From: Rhodamnia argentea
Taxonomy: Eukaryota; Streptophyta; Magnoliopsida; Myrtales; Myrtaceae
Direction: 5' to 3'
DNA: 64,000 nucleotides
NCBI RefSeq assembly: GCF_020921035.1
Contig: NC_063155.1
Location: 24,793,294 to 24,857,293, forward strand
Each line of letters starts with the position of its first letter. Position 1 is the stretch's first letter. A program made the translations under genes and the position numbers. Below the pieces are notes generated by a model. The model was not told the origin of the DNA and searched no databases. It saw nothing but the letters and a program-made list of their open reading frames with translations. Shown here piece after piece: positions 22,574 through 36,121 of this stretch.

Positions 22574-24297
22574 TCTCTTTTACGACGCTTCCCAAAAGAT
22601 TTTTCATATTTCTTTTGAGTCAGGAGAGAATACTTCACACGAGATTAACGTGGAAATCCTTATTGACCCACATAACTCCAGTTCAATTCAAAGCTATTCC
22701 TCATGAATCATGAGGAATCATGATACCATTGAAGGGTGGAATTGCAAAGCCCGTTCCGCCTTGCACGCCAACCAAACAAACACAGTGCGAGTGCGCGTCA
22801 TCTACACTAACTGGGACGAAAACTAAGGAAGATGGATGCCACGGAGCTTATTGACTGTTATTAGAAAATAAGCGGTGCTTCTGTTCGAAATTTGAAATCA
22901 TCGTACAGTTTTGTTTGTTCAAAATGGTTTTAATACTTTTTAAAAAGCGTCACCGATCGTCCTTGCGCCATTCCGAGGACGGATTTGCTGACACGAATTT
23001 GCCATTGTTTAAAAATAATTGCAAAGTGGATCTCTCTTAAAGCAAAGACGACTTGGATTTGATAGGGATTTGTGAACTTCCTTTCCATTTTTTAGACCTC
23101 TCTCTCTCTCTCTCTCTCTAAAGAAAAATAGTTGCAGAGCTGCATATCCTGGGCGGTGCCGCTGTTGGTGTTGGTACGCGACCATTGCATAATGGTCGCA
23201 CCCCTTGGGTAACTCCATTGTGGTGGTTGTACGATTCAGCTTGAAATTTCCACCGGCATTGTGCCCTACCAGATTCGAGGCCACTGTCACGGCGGTCGCC
23301 GTTGAAAGACGACCATCATAGCCTTGCAATTGAGATTACATTGAGTCCCTGTGCACTTTTTTGCTTTCTATTTTCGTGATCACTTCAGAAAAAGAATGTA
23401 CCAACAAAAGCGGCGTATGAGTCCCATACTGCCACCACATTTTCTCGGCTGCCAACTCATTTCTCCGGCGGACAAGTTCAGCCAAAGGAATAGTGGTGAC
23501 GCTCTTTAAAAAGTACAAGGACCAATTTGAAAGAAGAAAAAAAATAGAGGGACGGTTTTGATTCCGGGTAAAACTAGGTGGACTACTTGTGCCATTTCCT
23601 GAAAATATGAACAGGGGAGTTTTTACCTTGCCACGAGCCTGAAAATGAAAGTAGATCCTTGTGTAATGTGGACCATCATGTTGTCACTAAATAACAAAAA
23701 CTATAGGGGATCAAATTAAAGAAAATGAATTACTAAACGGCTCCTGTTGAATTGCTTAGCTGCGAACCACCTCATGTGGAGATGCTTCCTGATTGCTAGC
23801 ATTTTGGTGGGGTTGTGGTGACAGACTCGCCACCCTCACACATTCGGGGTAGCGCGCGAAATGCTTAAAGGAAGTTGCTAATGATGATTGGCTCTCTCAC
23901 CCTTTTTTTTTTCGGTAGAAAAAATAAACGATTTTTTATTTTGGTAATATCTTGTCTAGAAAAATGTAGAAACACTAAAATTTTCGAAACTTACCTTTGA
24001 TAATGAAGTTATTAAGCAAATTAAAAAGCAGGCGTTAAACACCAAAAAAAAAAGGGGGGGGGGGGAGGGGCGCTCCCCAAGTCCCATCTCAATAGCATGT
24101 GATTTTTTCAAAGTTGATGAATCATAGTATATAATAGTAAGAATTCTAATGTGCTCTATGGTACATTCACGCAACCATAAGGTTTCATTCACTATTGATA
24201 CATCTAAAATTAATAGCATCTGTATTACCGACTTTTTAATAATGCTAAGTAACTTTGAATTTATTCACTAATTTTTACATGATTGTTATTTTTTTAA
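22574..24297. other. Upstream flank of P450 C, shared with array members
   Basis: Matches 6600-7640 of block A, and 40660-41140 upstream of copy E ('gcatatcctgggcggt' near 23140, 'taatgaagttattaagcaaa' near 24000). It includes a (CT)n tract at about 23099-23119 and a G-run at 24053-24063. No gene is seen. Confidence 0.5.
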
Positions 24298-24825
24298 GGG
24301 TTAATATCACAAAAAACCCTGAATTAATACGCTTGTGATAAATTTACCCCACACTATTTTTTTTACCACAAAAAATCCTAAACTGGTACAGTTATGACAA
24401 ATTTACTCAAAATTATTTTTTCAGCCACCAAAAATTTCAAACCGATACATTTGCAATAAATTTATGCAAAATAATTATTTTGACCATCAAAAACCCTAAA
24501 CCGATATACACGTGACACATTTACCCAGAATTAATTTTCATTAAATTGAATTAATGTCACGAAAAATCCCAAATGGATACATATGTGACAAATAGAGGGT
24601 AAAAAACCTAAACTTGTATATCCAACAATTGCCATGTGTCATCTAACTCAGTAGTTTAACGATAAAATTAAACGAAAACTAACGGATGGTAAATTTATCA
24701 CGGATATACTAGTTTATGGTATATTGGTCAACGGTGTACCATTTTAGGATTTTTGGTAGTCAAAAAAATAGTTTGGGTAAATTGATCATAGGTGCATTAG
24801 TTTAGGATTTTTTGTGATATTAACC
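24298..24825. mobile_element. Mutator-like MITE, 'ggttaatatcacaaaaaa' family
   Basis: Inverted ends GGGTTAATATCACAAAAAAC and GGTTAATATCACAAAAAATC (reverse complement of the right end). The flanks share a TATTTTTTAA-like duplication, with the right copy at 24826-24835. The paralogous site near 14570 is uninterrupted. Internal repeats are 'gtgataaatttaccc' and 'ccaaaaatcctaaactggta' units. It is related to the 7016-7533 and 8689-9068 elements. Confidence 0.7.
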
Positions 24826-26041
24826 TATTTTTTAAAAAAATTTGATGATGTACGATTTGTTAGGATTCGGTGTACAACCAAATCAAAGTAAAACATAAAG
24901 TAAGAAAGAGAAATTGAGACACCAAATTTTATCCCGATTCACCCTTAACCTAAGGCTACGTCCAGCAGATGATTCCACTATAATTGGCACATCGCACTTC
25001 TCGTTACATCACTCAATTATAGGTGAAAAAGAGCATGAGTAGTAGCAACTATTCATGAGCTCAAGCCCAAACTATTACTTAAAAATTATGGATTTTTCTG
25101 TCGTTGGGGAGTACAAACCACGCCCCAACACGGCCTGTAATTAATTCTATGGGTTATGAATTTTATCCTTTAAAATTCTCATGGCAACCGGTGAATATTG
25201 CCAACACTCGGCGGTCCACACGATCGGATCCGCACAACAGAATAGATTTAGGTAAGAATTTTATGGCACGATTGGTTGCTTGACTCAGCTTTGTTGTTAG
25301 ATAAAGACTAAAGAGTGATTAAAACGATCTGGGGGGCCAAAGTTAAATCCTGACCATGGGCTTGGGCGAAGAAAAGAACCAAAACACTTCCATGTGAAGC
25401 CCATTAAGTTCCTTGCCCATGTAATGGTTTATTTCAGGCTCCGGAGAGATGAAACGCGTTAAAGAGGAAGAAAATACAGGCACTGTCTATGATATTTATG
25501 TATATTGATGTGTAATGATGAGCCAAGATTATGACAAGTATGCACGTAACCTGGCAAGAGAAGTGAGTTAGAGTTAGTAAAGTGTCAGCATCTTCATGTA
25601 TCATCTTGTCTTATTCATAAATTGACTATCTATGCCTCTAGATGTGTCGATGATCATGTTGAGTCGAATTTCCATGCTACCCGACTCGAGACATAAAAGA
25701 TGAGTGCGGAATCACCCGATGCAAGTAAAAGACTTTTAACTCTCAAAGTAATTTGCACACTTAGGATACATATACAATTTGTTAAGACACAAGTGACCCG
25801 CTTGGTAGATGATCTATCTTCAATAGTAAAAAATACAGAAATTCTTCAAATGGATTTGTTTATTAATTGCCCTGGAAGCAATGTACTCAATGAGTCTTGT
25901 TAACTATATATATGGAGAAGGAGTACGCTAGAACATTGTACCGCACAACTTTAAGACATTTGATCATAATTAAACATAAAATATTTTTAGAGATATGATG
26001 GTTTCCGTTTAACGACCATTTTGTCATGCATCGATTTCATG
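24826..26041. other. Intergenic segment between P450 C and D
   Basis: 24850-25140 is an insert absent from the paralogous 14590 region. It contains a 'cacccttaacctaaggctacgtcc' type stretch such as I remember from plant retroelement fragments. From 25150 it aligns with 14600-15660 downstream of the pseudogene. No gene is seen. Confidence 0.4.
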
Positions 26042-29000
26042 CTATGCCTTTACTGGCAATAGAGTGAGAGGCACTTTCTTGAACACAGCTATGCCAGCTC
26101 CTTCTTCCATACTTATATCTCCCTCCGTCATTCCCTCCGGCAATTCCCAATGGAAGGAGTGCAAGACATTTGCGAGTGTCAGCTCTATCGTCGCCATCCC
26201 CATAGACATCCCGGGGCATTGCCTTCGCCCAGCCCCGAATGGCAGCAGCTCGAAATGATTCCCCTTGTAATCGATCGGACTGTCCTCAAACCTCTCAGGC
26301 AGAAACTCCTCCGATTGCTCCCACAAATTTGGGTCCCGTCCAATGCCCCACACATTCACCAGGACACGGCTCCTAGGGTCGACGTCATAGCCAAATAGCT
26401 TGAATTGGCTCATTGTTTCCCTTGGAAGGAGTAGTACACCAGGAGGGTGTAGCCTCATTGCTTCTTTGAGTACTAGCTTGAGATATTTGAGCCTGTGGAG
26501 GTCGTCTTCTTTGACACATTTCTTGTTTCCAACGCAACTCCGGATCTCCTCGCGAACTTTTTGCATCACCCTTGGGTTCCTGGTGAGCTCGGCCATTGTC
26601 CAGTCCATGACAAGTGCACTGGTGTTCACTCCAGCTAGGAATATATCCTGAGAGTGACCATGAAGTCATGATTCACAAAGAAGACATGTGCATCAATTTT
26701 TCCCGTGATACCATTAATATCCGAGAAAGAGGACGGAGCATTCACATAAGAAGAACATAAAGAACCTTCAAGTTTGCTTCTCAATCGTGTATATGATCTA
26801 CACTAGGTATTAAGCAAGAGATTGTACGATGTACCGTCAAGATGGCCTTGATGTTATCTTTTTCGAGCCGAACCCCCGCGAGCTCAGTCTGGTCCCTCTC
26901 CATCTTCAGCAGCAAATCGACAATGTCCTCCACCTCCTCGTTGCTCTTATTCGCGTCCCGATGCGCTTCGATCACCTTCTGATAGAAAACGTCCAGTTTG
27001 TGAAAGCTCTTCTCCAACCTCGAATGGAGCCCTGTGAACCTGTCCACGATCCAGCCGAACCGAGGGTAAAAATCAGATGCTGAGTAGCTACCCAACATCG
27101 CCATTGCCTCGCGAATCATATCCATGAACTTTCCGTCGTTGGACTCTACCCACGGAAACGCCTTCCCAAATGCGACCCTGCATGTAAGGTGAGCAAACAA
27201 GTCAGAATTTCTTGTGGGCGATTCATGCTTGGCTCTCAGGCTAGACAAGCTTTGGTTTGGAGCATTGACTTGAGTCAAGTTTTAACTTGATAATTGATAA
27301 ATAATTCAATAGCTCGTAATCCTGATCGAATCTAATCGAGTACAGTCAATTTCAAACGTAGGACTCATGATCAAGTTGAGCTCGAGTTTAGTATTGTCAA
27401 ATCTCGAAAAATTCGAGTAGTAACTAAAGGAACGTCTCTTATTAGTTCTTACTTTTTTTTTTTTTGGTAAGGAAGTTCTTACTTTTGTGGATCACTTAAA
27501 ATTTGAAAAAAATTTAAATAAGGGTTTGAAATACCTTTATTTTCCCAAATAAGGACTTAAAGTGGATCTTGTTAAGGACCTAACCTTATAGGTCGATCAA
27601 GATATTTTGTGGGTCAATTAAAATTTTGGGAAAATTCTAAATAAGGGCCCGAAATGCCCTCATTTTCTCAAAGAAGAGTCTGAAGTAGATCTTATTAAGG
27701 GCCTAACCTTACCAGTCGATCAAGGTATGTCCGTCCAAAAATAATTTTAACCTAAAATTTAGTTAGTAAAAATTAAAAAAACTAAAATTTTGAAAAAAGA
27801 AAAAAAATAGAAGAACATACAGGCTGGAGGGCGGGCCGCCACCCCATCGTCAATGGGGTGGGTTGATTGGTGCCTCGGCGAGGGCCGGCGACCCTCGCCG
27901 GAAATCTGGGCAAACATGGCTTGAGTTAAGGTAAGTTTATGTATTGAGGTAATCACTTTTCCATATTTTAAGTAAAGATCATGGGACCATGTAAAAACCC
28001 AATTAACGAACGCAAAACGGATTGATAAATTTTAACGTGGGAAGAAAAAAACATGTGTTGACAATTTCTATGTAGCTCTCTTTTCGGTCATCACAAAGAA
28101 GCAAGAGCAATGGCCTTAGTGAAGGTGATCACTTTTAGAAAAATATTTTTCAAAACATCCATTTTCTACAACAAAAAAAAAACGAAGCCTAAGTACGAAA
28201 TATGGATTGAAAATTGCTATGTTGTAAACCCATAAAACTTATATCTAGTTGGGCTTTACTACTCTGAACCCACAGCAACTTGTTTTTAAAAATTTTAAAG
28301 AAAAATTCTAAATAAAGACTTGAAGTAGGGCTTAAAGTGGACATTATTTCAAATAAAGGCTTGAAGTGCCGTTATTATCTTATATAAGGGCCTAAAGTAA
28401 ATATTATTTCAAATAAGGGCCTGAAGTGGTCATGTCTGTATCGGAAAAGGGCTCGACATCAAGGGCTAATCAAAAGCATCTCGTCCTTTACCTTTCTGCT
28501 TTTTTTCTTTTTTAATATTTTAAACTCAACAAAAGGGTAGAACTCAAAAAAGAAAACAAAAAAGAAAAAGAAAAAACCAGGCCCTTTGCCTGTGGCCCTC
28601 TGCCCCAAGGTCGATATGGCGGTGGCGATGGTCGGTGGAGTTCGGTAACTTATCAAATTTGCCATATATGTACCAGTTTTAGGTTTTTTATAATAAAGAA
28701 AAATAGTTTTGGATAAATTTATTATATTTGTATTTTCGTGGTATCAAACCTTGAAATATTATGAATGCCACCGCCAAAACAATTTGGGCTAATCCTATAT
28801 GCAAGTAATGCAACTAATGGAATTTCCTTTCTTTATCCCTCGAATTCTTAACTGACGAGTTGCATCATTTCCAATTTTCCACGATTGAAGTTCTCATTCC
28901 TAGCAGAATCATTTCTTAATTAGAAAGTTTTCTTTTTCTCATATGAGTGATGCCCGTCTATTTAAGTTACGTTTAGATCATCCAAAATGTGACTCCAGAA

Positions 29001-29599
29001 ATAACTCGTCCTCAACTACGCCACTATAACCTGCAAATGATGCTACCCGTCAGATCCATGAACTTCTCACTCATATTAACCGGAGTTCCGCTCTCTGCCA
29101 ACTGTGCGATAAACTCGATCATCGACGCCACCTCCTCTTCTCTGATGTGCCGGAAGGACTGGACTCGCCGGGTGCTAAACAGCTCGAGCACACACAGCTT
29201 CCTCAGCTCCTTCCAGTAATCGCCATACTCGACAAAGGCCATGTCGAGGCGGTTGTAGGAGAGGCGTCCCATGCCGACCATCCGCGGGCGGCTGCAACAA
29301 TCGAGGTCGTGGGTCTTGAGGACCTCCCTGGCAGCTTCGGGGGAGGAGACCACGACGGTCGGGATGCTGCCCAGGCGGATGAGCATGACGGGGCCGTACC
29401 GCCTGGAGAGTCCCCATAGAGACTGGTGAGGCAAGTGGCCGAGCTGGTGAAGGTTGCCTGTGATGGGGAGTGATGGAGGCCCTGGAGGGAGGTTCTTCTT
29501 CTTCTTGTTGTTGAAGTTTTTCACTGAGAAGAGGAGGAGGAGGAGGAGGAGGAGGAGAAGGGAAAGAGCAAGCCACGGGAAGAGTATGTGAAGAGCCAT
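26042..29599 (-). CDS. Cytochrome P450, CYP71B-like (copy D), Asn in I-helix
   Basis: Exons on the minus strand are 29599-29031, 27177-26835 and 26647-26042, giving 505 residues. The frame is open and splice sites are consistent. The first intron is 1,853 bp (262-370 bp in the other copies) and filled with repeats. Exon 1 resembles copy E (short NNKKKKNLPPG linker, FVEYGDYW, LELFS). Exon 3 resembles the pseudogene (LLPRE). Motifs: C-helix WKELR, KEAMR, PERFEDS and FGAGRRQCPG (Cys448). The I-helix reads AGVNTSA, with Asn312 in place of the acidic residue. Exon 2 ends KAILT where the others have KAILM. It could be a working enzyme with altered proton delivery, or a chimera; expression of the long-intron transcript is unproven. 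An in-frame ATG at 29662 exists, but MALHIL is the conserved start. Confidence 0.82.
27430..28760. repeat. Repeats filling intron 1 of P450 D
   Basis: About 27485-27600 and 27605-27725 are two direct copies of a unit of about 120 bp built on 'aaataagggcctgaaatgcc' and 'cctaaccttataggtcgatc'. Related short units recur at about 28290-28440. 28660-28760 is a fragment of the 'accagttttaggttttt' MITE family. A GC-rich stretch lies at about 27825-27910. The intact copies lack all of this, so it entered the intron after the copies diverged. Confidence 0.55.
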
Positions 29600-32500
29600 T
29601 GCATTTGTTGAGAATACTTGGAAGTGCTTTGAGTTAGTTTGGTTAAGTCGTGTTAAATACAAAAATGGCTGGAGAGAGTGGGTAGGACGTCGGAGAGGTC
29701 AGGCAAAAGAGAGAGGGGCAAGGCAGAGAGAGGAGAGAGAAATTTTTCTTTTTTTTTCTGAGTGGTGGACCCTATGCGCCATGTGTCGCACACTGAATGG
29801 TGGTCTAAACCATTTCAGATTTCCCGCTGTCTGTACCCAATATTTTGTCGGTGGAGGTAAGCCCCACTAGAGACATTTACATTTTACAGACATTGAACTG
29901 TTTGTCAATTGGATAAGATAAGGAAAATGATAGCATGAGTGTGACCATTGTCGCGACTTAAAATTACGCTAGCGAATTATTAGGTTATTTAAATCAATTA
30001 GCCTAATTTGGACTCTCTCAAGTCCTATCGAATCGGAACTTAGGTTCAATTCATGAAAAAATATTTATGTGGAACCGCCACTAATCGTTTCTTAGTACGT
30101 CGATTAGAAACCTAAATAAAATAGTAGGAGGACTATTTTATTTCTACGAACAAGAGAAAATGAGTTCGGGAACTTGGTTATATTAATTGAAAAAATTAAT
30201 GCCCTTTCGATACCAATTTCAGAAAAATACCTTTCAATTGATTGATGTGAATTGAATGATTTTTTATTTAGGAAAAATGCGACATGAATGACCATATATT
30301 ATGCGCCAAAAAAGGAGGTGATTTTTTTTGTATTTTTCAGTAAAAACTAAACAAACAAAAGCAATAAAAAATTTGACAAAAATAAACAAAAATGCCTATA
30401 ATATACTTTTTAATTCTGAATTTTTCGATAAATTCACTCATTCCCAAAAATCTAGGCTAGAGCAGAATTTTATCCGCTACATCCTCGAAGATCCGAGCCA
30501 GTATGCAGATAAGTATATAGAATAACATCATCCCTTTTTTCCAAAGGACAGAACACGAAATTCAATACAAAATTACCGTCCCATTCAATAAGATTATGGA
30601 CAAGGCAAGCAATTATTTTTCCGACGGGGCAAGGCACATGGGAGCATATATTATGGGCATGCTTGTTTATTAAAGTGCAAACTTTATAATAAAAGCCACA
30701 AAAAAAAAAAAAAAAAACAATCGCATAGACAAATATGAACGTGGAATGTGCTAACAAAATACAAATTAACCGAACATGCTAAAGATAAATGACAAAAGCA
30801 AGAGTCATCCGCATGGCACAATGAGATTCGAAAATTAATGGTATGTGCCGAAAATTGAAAGGTTGTCTTGCATTATCCTTCAACTGTCAATCCTTTTTTA
30901 AAACATAGGAGAATTATCTTGTAAGATTTCAAAGAATGTATGAGATAAGTGCCAATTTTGGAAAAGATACAGACCATGCCGATCCTTCTCTGTGAGTGCA
31001 TAAATTTCAATTGAATCCAATCCAATTAGGCATCCATTCACAAATTTCGAAAATACAAAGTGGTTTGTCAATCGAATGTTATTTTGCCGAATCTCATAAT
31101 TATCCAGTTAACTTTTTGAACATGCCAACCAATTCAACAGATGACAAAGATAAACAATTCCATGGAAATCCGTGCATCAATCCAAGATTTGCACAATATC
31201 AACAAGATTTGCTCAAGATTCAAACGATGCGAATTAAGTAACGAATATCGCAAAATATTCTAAAGATAAAGTCCGTCACCTAATTTGAATAGCTTGAGAT
31301 AAGCTTCCAAACTTGAACGTGAACCTCGTGGGTCGGCTCGAGTGATGGGATCACGGCTGCGAGGCTTGCTTAGAACCTCACGATGTTTCGGTGCTCACTT
31401 CCCTTTGATATGTAAATGTCTCCTCGAGGAACATTGCAGAGGGAAAATGAAAACGAAGAGAAAAAGACGTTTTGCTGGGCAAATAAAATTAAATAAAATG
31501 ACTTCCCTTTTGATCCTCTGCTCAAGATCACGTGACTATAGCTCTATTTGACTCCTGGATTTCTCTTATGTTTTCGTCCACGCATGAATCAATCAATGTG
31601 GACCATCTCTCTCCTCTTCCGTCAAGAAAACGTGCATTGAGCCTAGCTTCTTTGGTATTCCCACGTGTGTCAACTTCAGAACCTGCAAGAAGAACACAAA
31701 TAAAGCAAATAGATAATCCAAGCTCATTAGTGGATTGCTAGATGTCCCCTTTGGAGATGCTGTTGACATTGTAAAATATTATGGAAGCTGGTTAATCTAG
31801 TGTACGTGTCATGGAGATGATGATCCACACTGGACTTGGCAACAAGAATAACTGAACACGCCATAAATCCACCAGGGAACTGTGAACTTGGTAGCTTGAA
31901 CCCCGAAAACCAGCAACGATTCCTCATGGCCATTGAACAGGTAAGCTAGCGTCATTGATCAGGGCTCCGCTGGTTCGATCGTCGTCGGGGCACCATAGCG
32001 ACATCAAAGGACAAAGGCAGCGTCAGGCTTCAGAGAATGCTGGGGTTATCTATCGGACTAGGAGGCACACAAGTGAAGGCTGCGTCGCGCTTGAAAGCTG
32101 CGGGGATGACACCGGACTGACTGGTATTGCTGATGACGAACAGGCGCCGTTGCAGCAGGTGACCATGGAGCACCAAAATAAAGTACACGTCCTAGTTTGG
32201 GCATGTTGGTAAAATATGGTCGAATGTGATGAATCAAGAAATCAGACTCTGAGGCATAATAACACTTTCTTTAAGGAATTATATGCCCCCACAATGTTGC
32301 TAATGTTTACAGACAAAAATCCTCTAGGATACAATAGAGTCTCAAGTGAGAATATTAAATAGCAATTCTAATATTTCTCCGAGAACTCTCTAGGAAACAA
32401 TTGGAAACGAAAGCTGTATTTCTCTTGCTTGGAAAGGACGAAAATTGAAATTAGAAGTAGTGAACAATAAGCAGAATAGTTGAATATATAATGAGAAAAG

Positions 32501-35059
32501 AATATATCTTTTCGCGTTCGAAAAAATGTTAATTCTTATGCACCTTTTCATTGTTCAAAGCAGTTTTTTTTATTTAAAAAATTGCAACTCTTCGTATCCA
32601 ATAACGGATAGTTCAAACATACCTCTTTATGTTCGAAACTGTACATCCAATCACACATTTTCATATCTGAATCGATAGTTATTTCCGAATTGACACAAAC
32701 ACTCTAAAGGTTACAAGAGTGTCGGTTTGGTAGTTATATCCGAGCAGACATAAACCTTCCAAAAGATGTAAGAGTGTCTTTATGTCTATGAACTGTCGCA
32801 CCGTTTCGATGAGTCACTAAATTTATTTATATAATGATAATTTCAAAAAATAAAAAAATACATATAATTGTTGAATAGAATCAATTCCGGACCCGGACCA
32901 CGACCGCGCAAGCGTGCCAAGTGCTTCTAATAATTGCGCACCTGCACGCGAGTATAGTGGGGGTATAACCCACTTTCCTTTAAAGGACTATATTAGCTTT
33001 CTAACTAATAAAGTGAATTACTATCTACCTTTCATCTTTTATAAGATGCAAAAAAGGCAATATTTATACACACCAAAAAGGTAAAAAAAAAATGACTTTC
33101 CTTTAAATTAATTGGAGGGTTTATATTTGAGTTGACTTGCAAAATATAATATAAATTGTTTTGCTACATAAAGTTTCAACTAAGGCGAAGTGATTTTTCA
33201 AAATTTTATTGCCGCTACTATTCGAACTACTCATATTGGATTCAACCCTCCAAAAAAATATCCTGAAAATTAATTGAAAAACCTGAATAATGAAGGAGAG
33301 TGACAGGAGTAGTACAAACGGCTAGAGTGTGGTTTGTCACCTCGCCATGAGATCGACAATTTTCTAATTGTGGCAGGTCAACTTTACTTGCCTTTCGATA
33401 TCAAGCGACGTCGCGGTCGGCCAATCACGTCCCTCTCATCTTGGCCTTTTCCATGTTCTCACGTTGCTGGATTCGGCTCTTGTCCGATCTTTTGCTCGAT
33501 CACACGTTGTTGGGCCCGTCCCTCGTCCGCCCGTCGGCATCGTCGATGTTTTCAGTGCAACACGGGAAGCCATGTCGTTCGTAGGATCGAAGATTTTATT
33601 TGGAGGCATTGTCGATCCAACATCATTATTCTCCTGCAACCTCTAGCGATGGAACCTTCTTGGCAAATGAAGTTAGCGATCACATTAATCTAAATCGCGA
33701 TCGGGTGTTTGTAAGTCAACAAGATATTGTACTCTAACATTGAACTGCGTGTCAATTAGATTCAATTATACTCGGATAATATTCGTGGAGAGAGGAAAAT
33801 AGTGATAATTACGTACCATTTCAGATGAGAGTTACGGTTGAGATTTGCTTAGTCTCCCCTCATACTCCTATTTTTTAGGAACAAGATTTGGATTAATGTG
33901 AGTACAAGTACCCATAGATAAATTAATATCATCTCTAGATATCCTTATGAAAGCACTTAAGACTTAAAATAGCGGAAAAATCAAACCGATACAACTCTAA
34001 ACGAGGTTCTATTTTTACTATTCTAGAGTTCATCAGATAAAATATATTGAAATGGAACTATGGTGATATATATAAACACCAAAAACGTAATATAAATAAT
34101 AATTTATATATTTTTAAAAGTTAATTGGAGGGTTTGTACTCAAGTGGAATTATAAAAGACAAAATGAATTGGTCTGCTACTTAAAAAGTTTCAACTAAAG
34201 CAAAGTGATTTTTCAAATTTTAATTGCAGCTACCATATGAATTACTCAAATTGGATTCAACCCTCCAAAAGATTTCCTGAAAATCTGAACTGAATCGCTG
34301 ACACCCCTAGCTCAAGAAGATTCACTTGATAATACACTTTCACGGCACTTCTCAATAGATATCCTATCATTCATTACAGCCAGAATAGATCACTTCGAGA
34401 TTAACGTGAAAATCCTGATCCACCACACAAGCCTAGTTCAAAGCTATTCCTCGTGTGTTTCATGAGGAATCATGATACCATAAAATAGCGGAAAGATTAG
34501 GACAAGTGTGCATGTAACCTGGCAAGAGAAGCAAGAGAACCAGAGAGGTCTGGTTCAGTGAACTGAAAACGTTTGGACACATTCCATCCAACGAAATAAT
34601 TGCAGCTACTATTCCAACTACTCAAATTGGATTGAACCCTCCAAATTTTTTTTTTTTTAAAACTCGAGTTGAACCGAATTGCTGACACTCCTAGCGCAAG
34701 AAACTTCACTTGATTTCACTCTTTCACGACACTTCCTAATAGATATCTCATTATTCATTTCAGTCAGAAGAGAATACTTCCATGTGTTTTTGCACGTAAC
34801 TTGGCAAGAGAACCAGAAAGGTCTGGTTCAGTGAACTGAAAACGCTTGGACGCATTCTATCCCAAGATCCATCCATGTGTTTTTGCTGTTGCCGCCATCT
34901 TGAAGTGAGTGAGAGATAGTGAAAGAGGCGGCATCTCCACGTACTGTCTTGTCTTGTCCATGAATTGCTTATCTATGGCTGCTACGGTCATGAAAATGGA
35001 CTCCAGATGGCGTTTGGTTGTTGCATAAAGTATGATACAGATGCTAAGCAAGTTATATG
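29600..35059. other. Long gene-free interval between P450 D and E
   Basis: No coding region is recognised; ORFs are short and have no family resemblance. It contains a poly-A run near 30701-30717 and three partial copies of the 'ggattcaaccctccaaaa' repeat (about 33110-33260, 34130-34275, 34590-34660). The last two are each followed by an 'atcctatcattcatt' / 'tcacgacacttc' segment also seen at 6610 and 22570, so they are scattered pieces of the array flank. 33330-33700 is more GC-rich and open in two frames, without recognisable product. Confidence 0.4.
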
Positions 35060-35520
35060 TCCGATCTCAGAAAAATACCTTTTTTTATTTTATCAATAAA
35101 GTTCTAAGCCATTTCACATTTTGTCAATTAAATTCACCAATTAATTTTGATGGAAAATATCCAACGTGGCGCCAACCGACTTACATGGTACGGCTAACCT
35201 TGACATGGATATTTTTCTACACTATTTTAAATTTTTTTGAATTATTTTTTAATTTTTCCTTTTTTCTTTGGCAAGTGGAGGGAAAAATAAAAATAAAAAA
35301 TACAAGGAAAAATATTTAAAAAATAAAAAGTAAAGAAGGAAAACAGAAAAAATAAAAAAAAATGGGACAACAATGTAAATTATAATAAAAAATTATCCAC
35401 GTTAGCACCGACCATGCCACTTAAGACAGTCGAGGTCCATGTTGGAGGTTTACGGCCAAAATTGATAAAATTAAAAAGTTTATAACTGAATTGACAAAAG
35501 TACAATAAGTTTAGAACTTG
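35060..35520. mobile_element. MITE with long inverted repeats
   Basis: The left half has 'tttgtcaattaaattcacca' and 'ccaacgtggcgccaaccgac'. The right half carries the approximate complements in reverse order ('ccatgttggaggtttacggc', 'gaattgacaaaagtacaata'). The AT-rich middle has no ORF. It belongs to the broad 'caattcagtcctaaacc' family; ends are approximate. Confidence 0.5.
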
Positions 35521-35527
35521 GCTAAAT

Positions 35528-36121
35528 GGAAAAAAATTATCAAAAAAGTCTTAAATCTATTACGATTGTGTTAATTCAATTATAAATCTTTTTTTACCAA
35601 TTGATTCCTAAACTTTTTGCATTTGAGCCAATTCAGTCCATTTGGCCAACTTTGGCCGGCCGGCGTTGATGTGATAATTTTTAATAATACCGTAATATTT
35701 TATACCAATTTATTTATTTATTTATTTTTCAATTTTCCTTTCTTTCCCTTTTTTTTTTTTTTTTTTACTTTTTTTTCTCCTTCTTCTCAACTAGAAGTGA
35801 GGGCCGGTGAGGGTGAGGTCGACCTCGCCCAGCCATGATGAGGTCAAGCCTCGCCGCCCCTCATCTCTAGGTCATCGACCGGCCGGAGGAAAAAGGAGAA
35901 GAAAAAAATAAAAAAATAATTCAAAAAAATATTAAAATAATTATCCACGTGAGCACCGGCCCAACAAAATGGGTTGGATGGACTATATTGGGACAATTAC
36001 AAAATTTTTGAAACTCAATTGACAAAAAAAAAAGGTTTGAATTGACACAATAGTAATAGGTTTAGGACTTTTTTTTTTCTCACAAAAAGTGCAATAGGTT
36101 TAGAATTTTTTGGACAATTTT
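35528..36121. mobile_element. MITE, 'attgtgtcaattcaat' family with GC-rich core
   Basis: Left arm 'tctattacgattgtgttaat', right arm 'gaattgacacaatagtaata'. The core at about 35795-35890 is GC-rich (gaggtcgacctcgcccagcc) and partly palindromic. It sits directly next to the 35060-35520 element, so this is a MITE nest. Confidence 0.55.
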
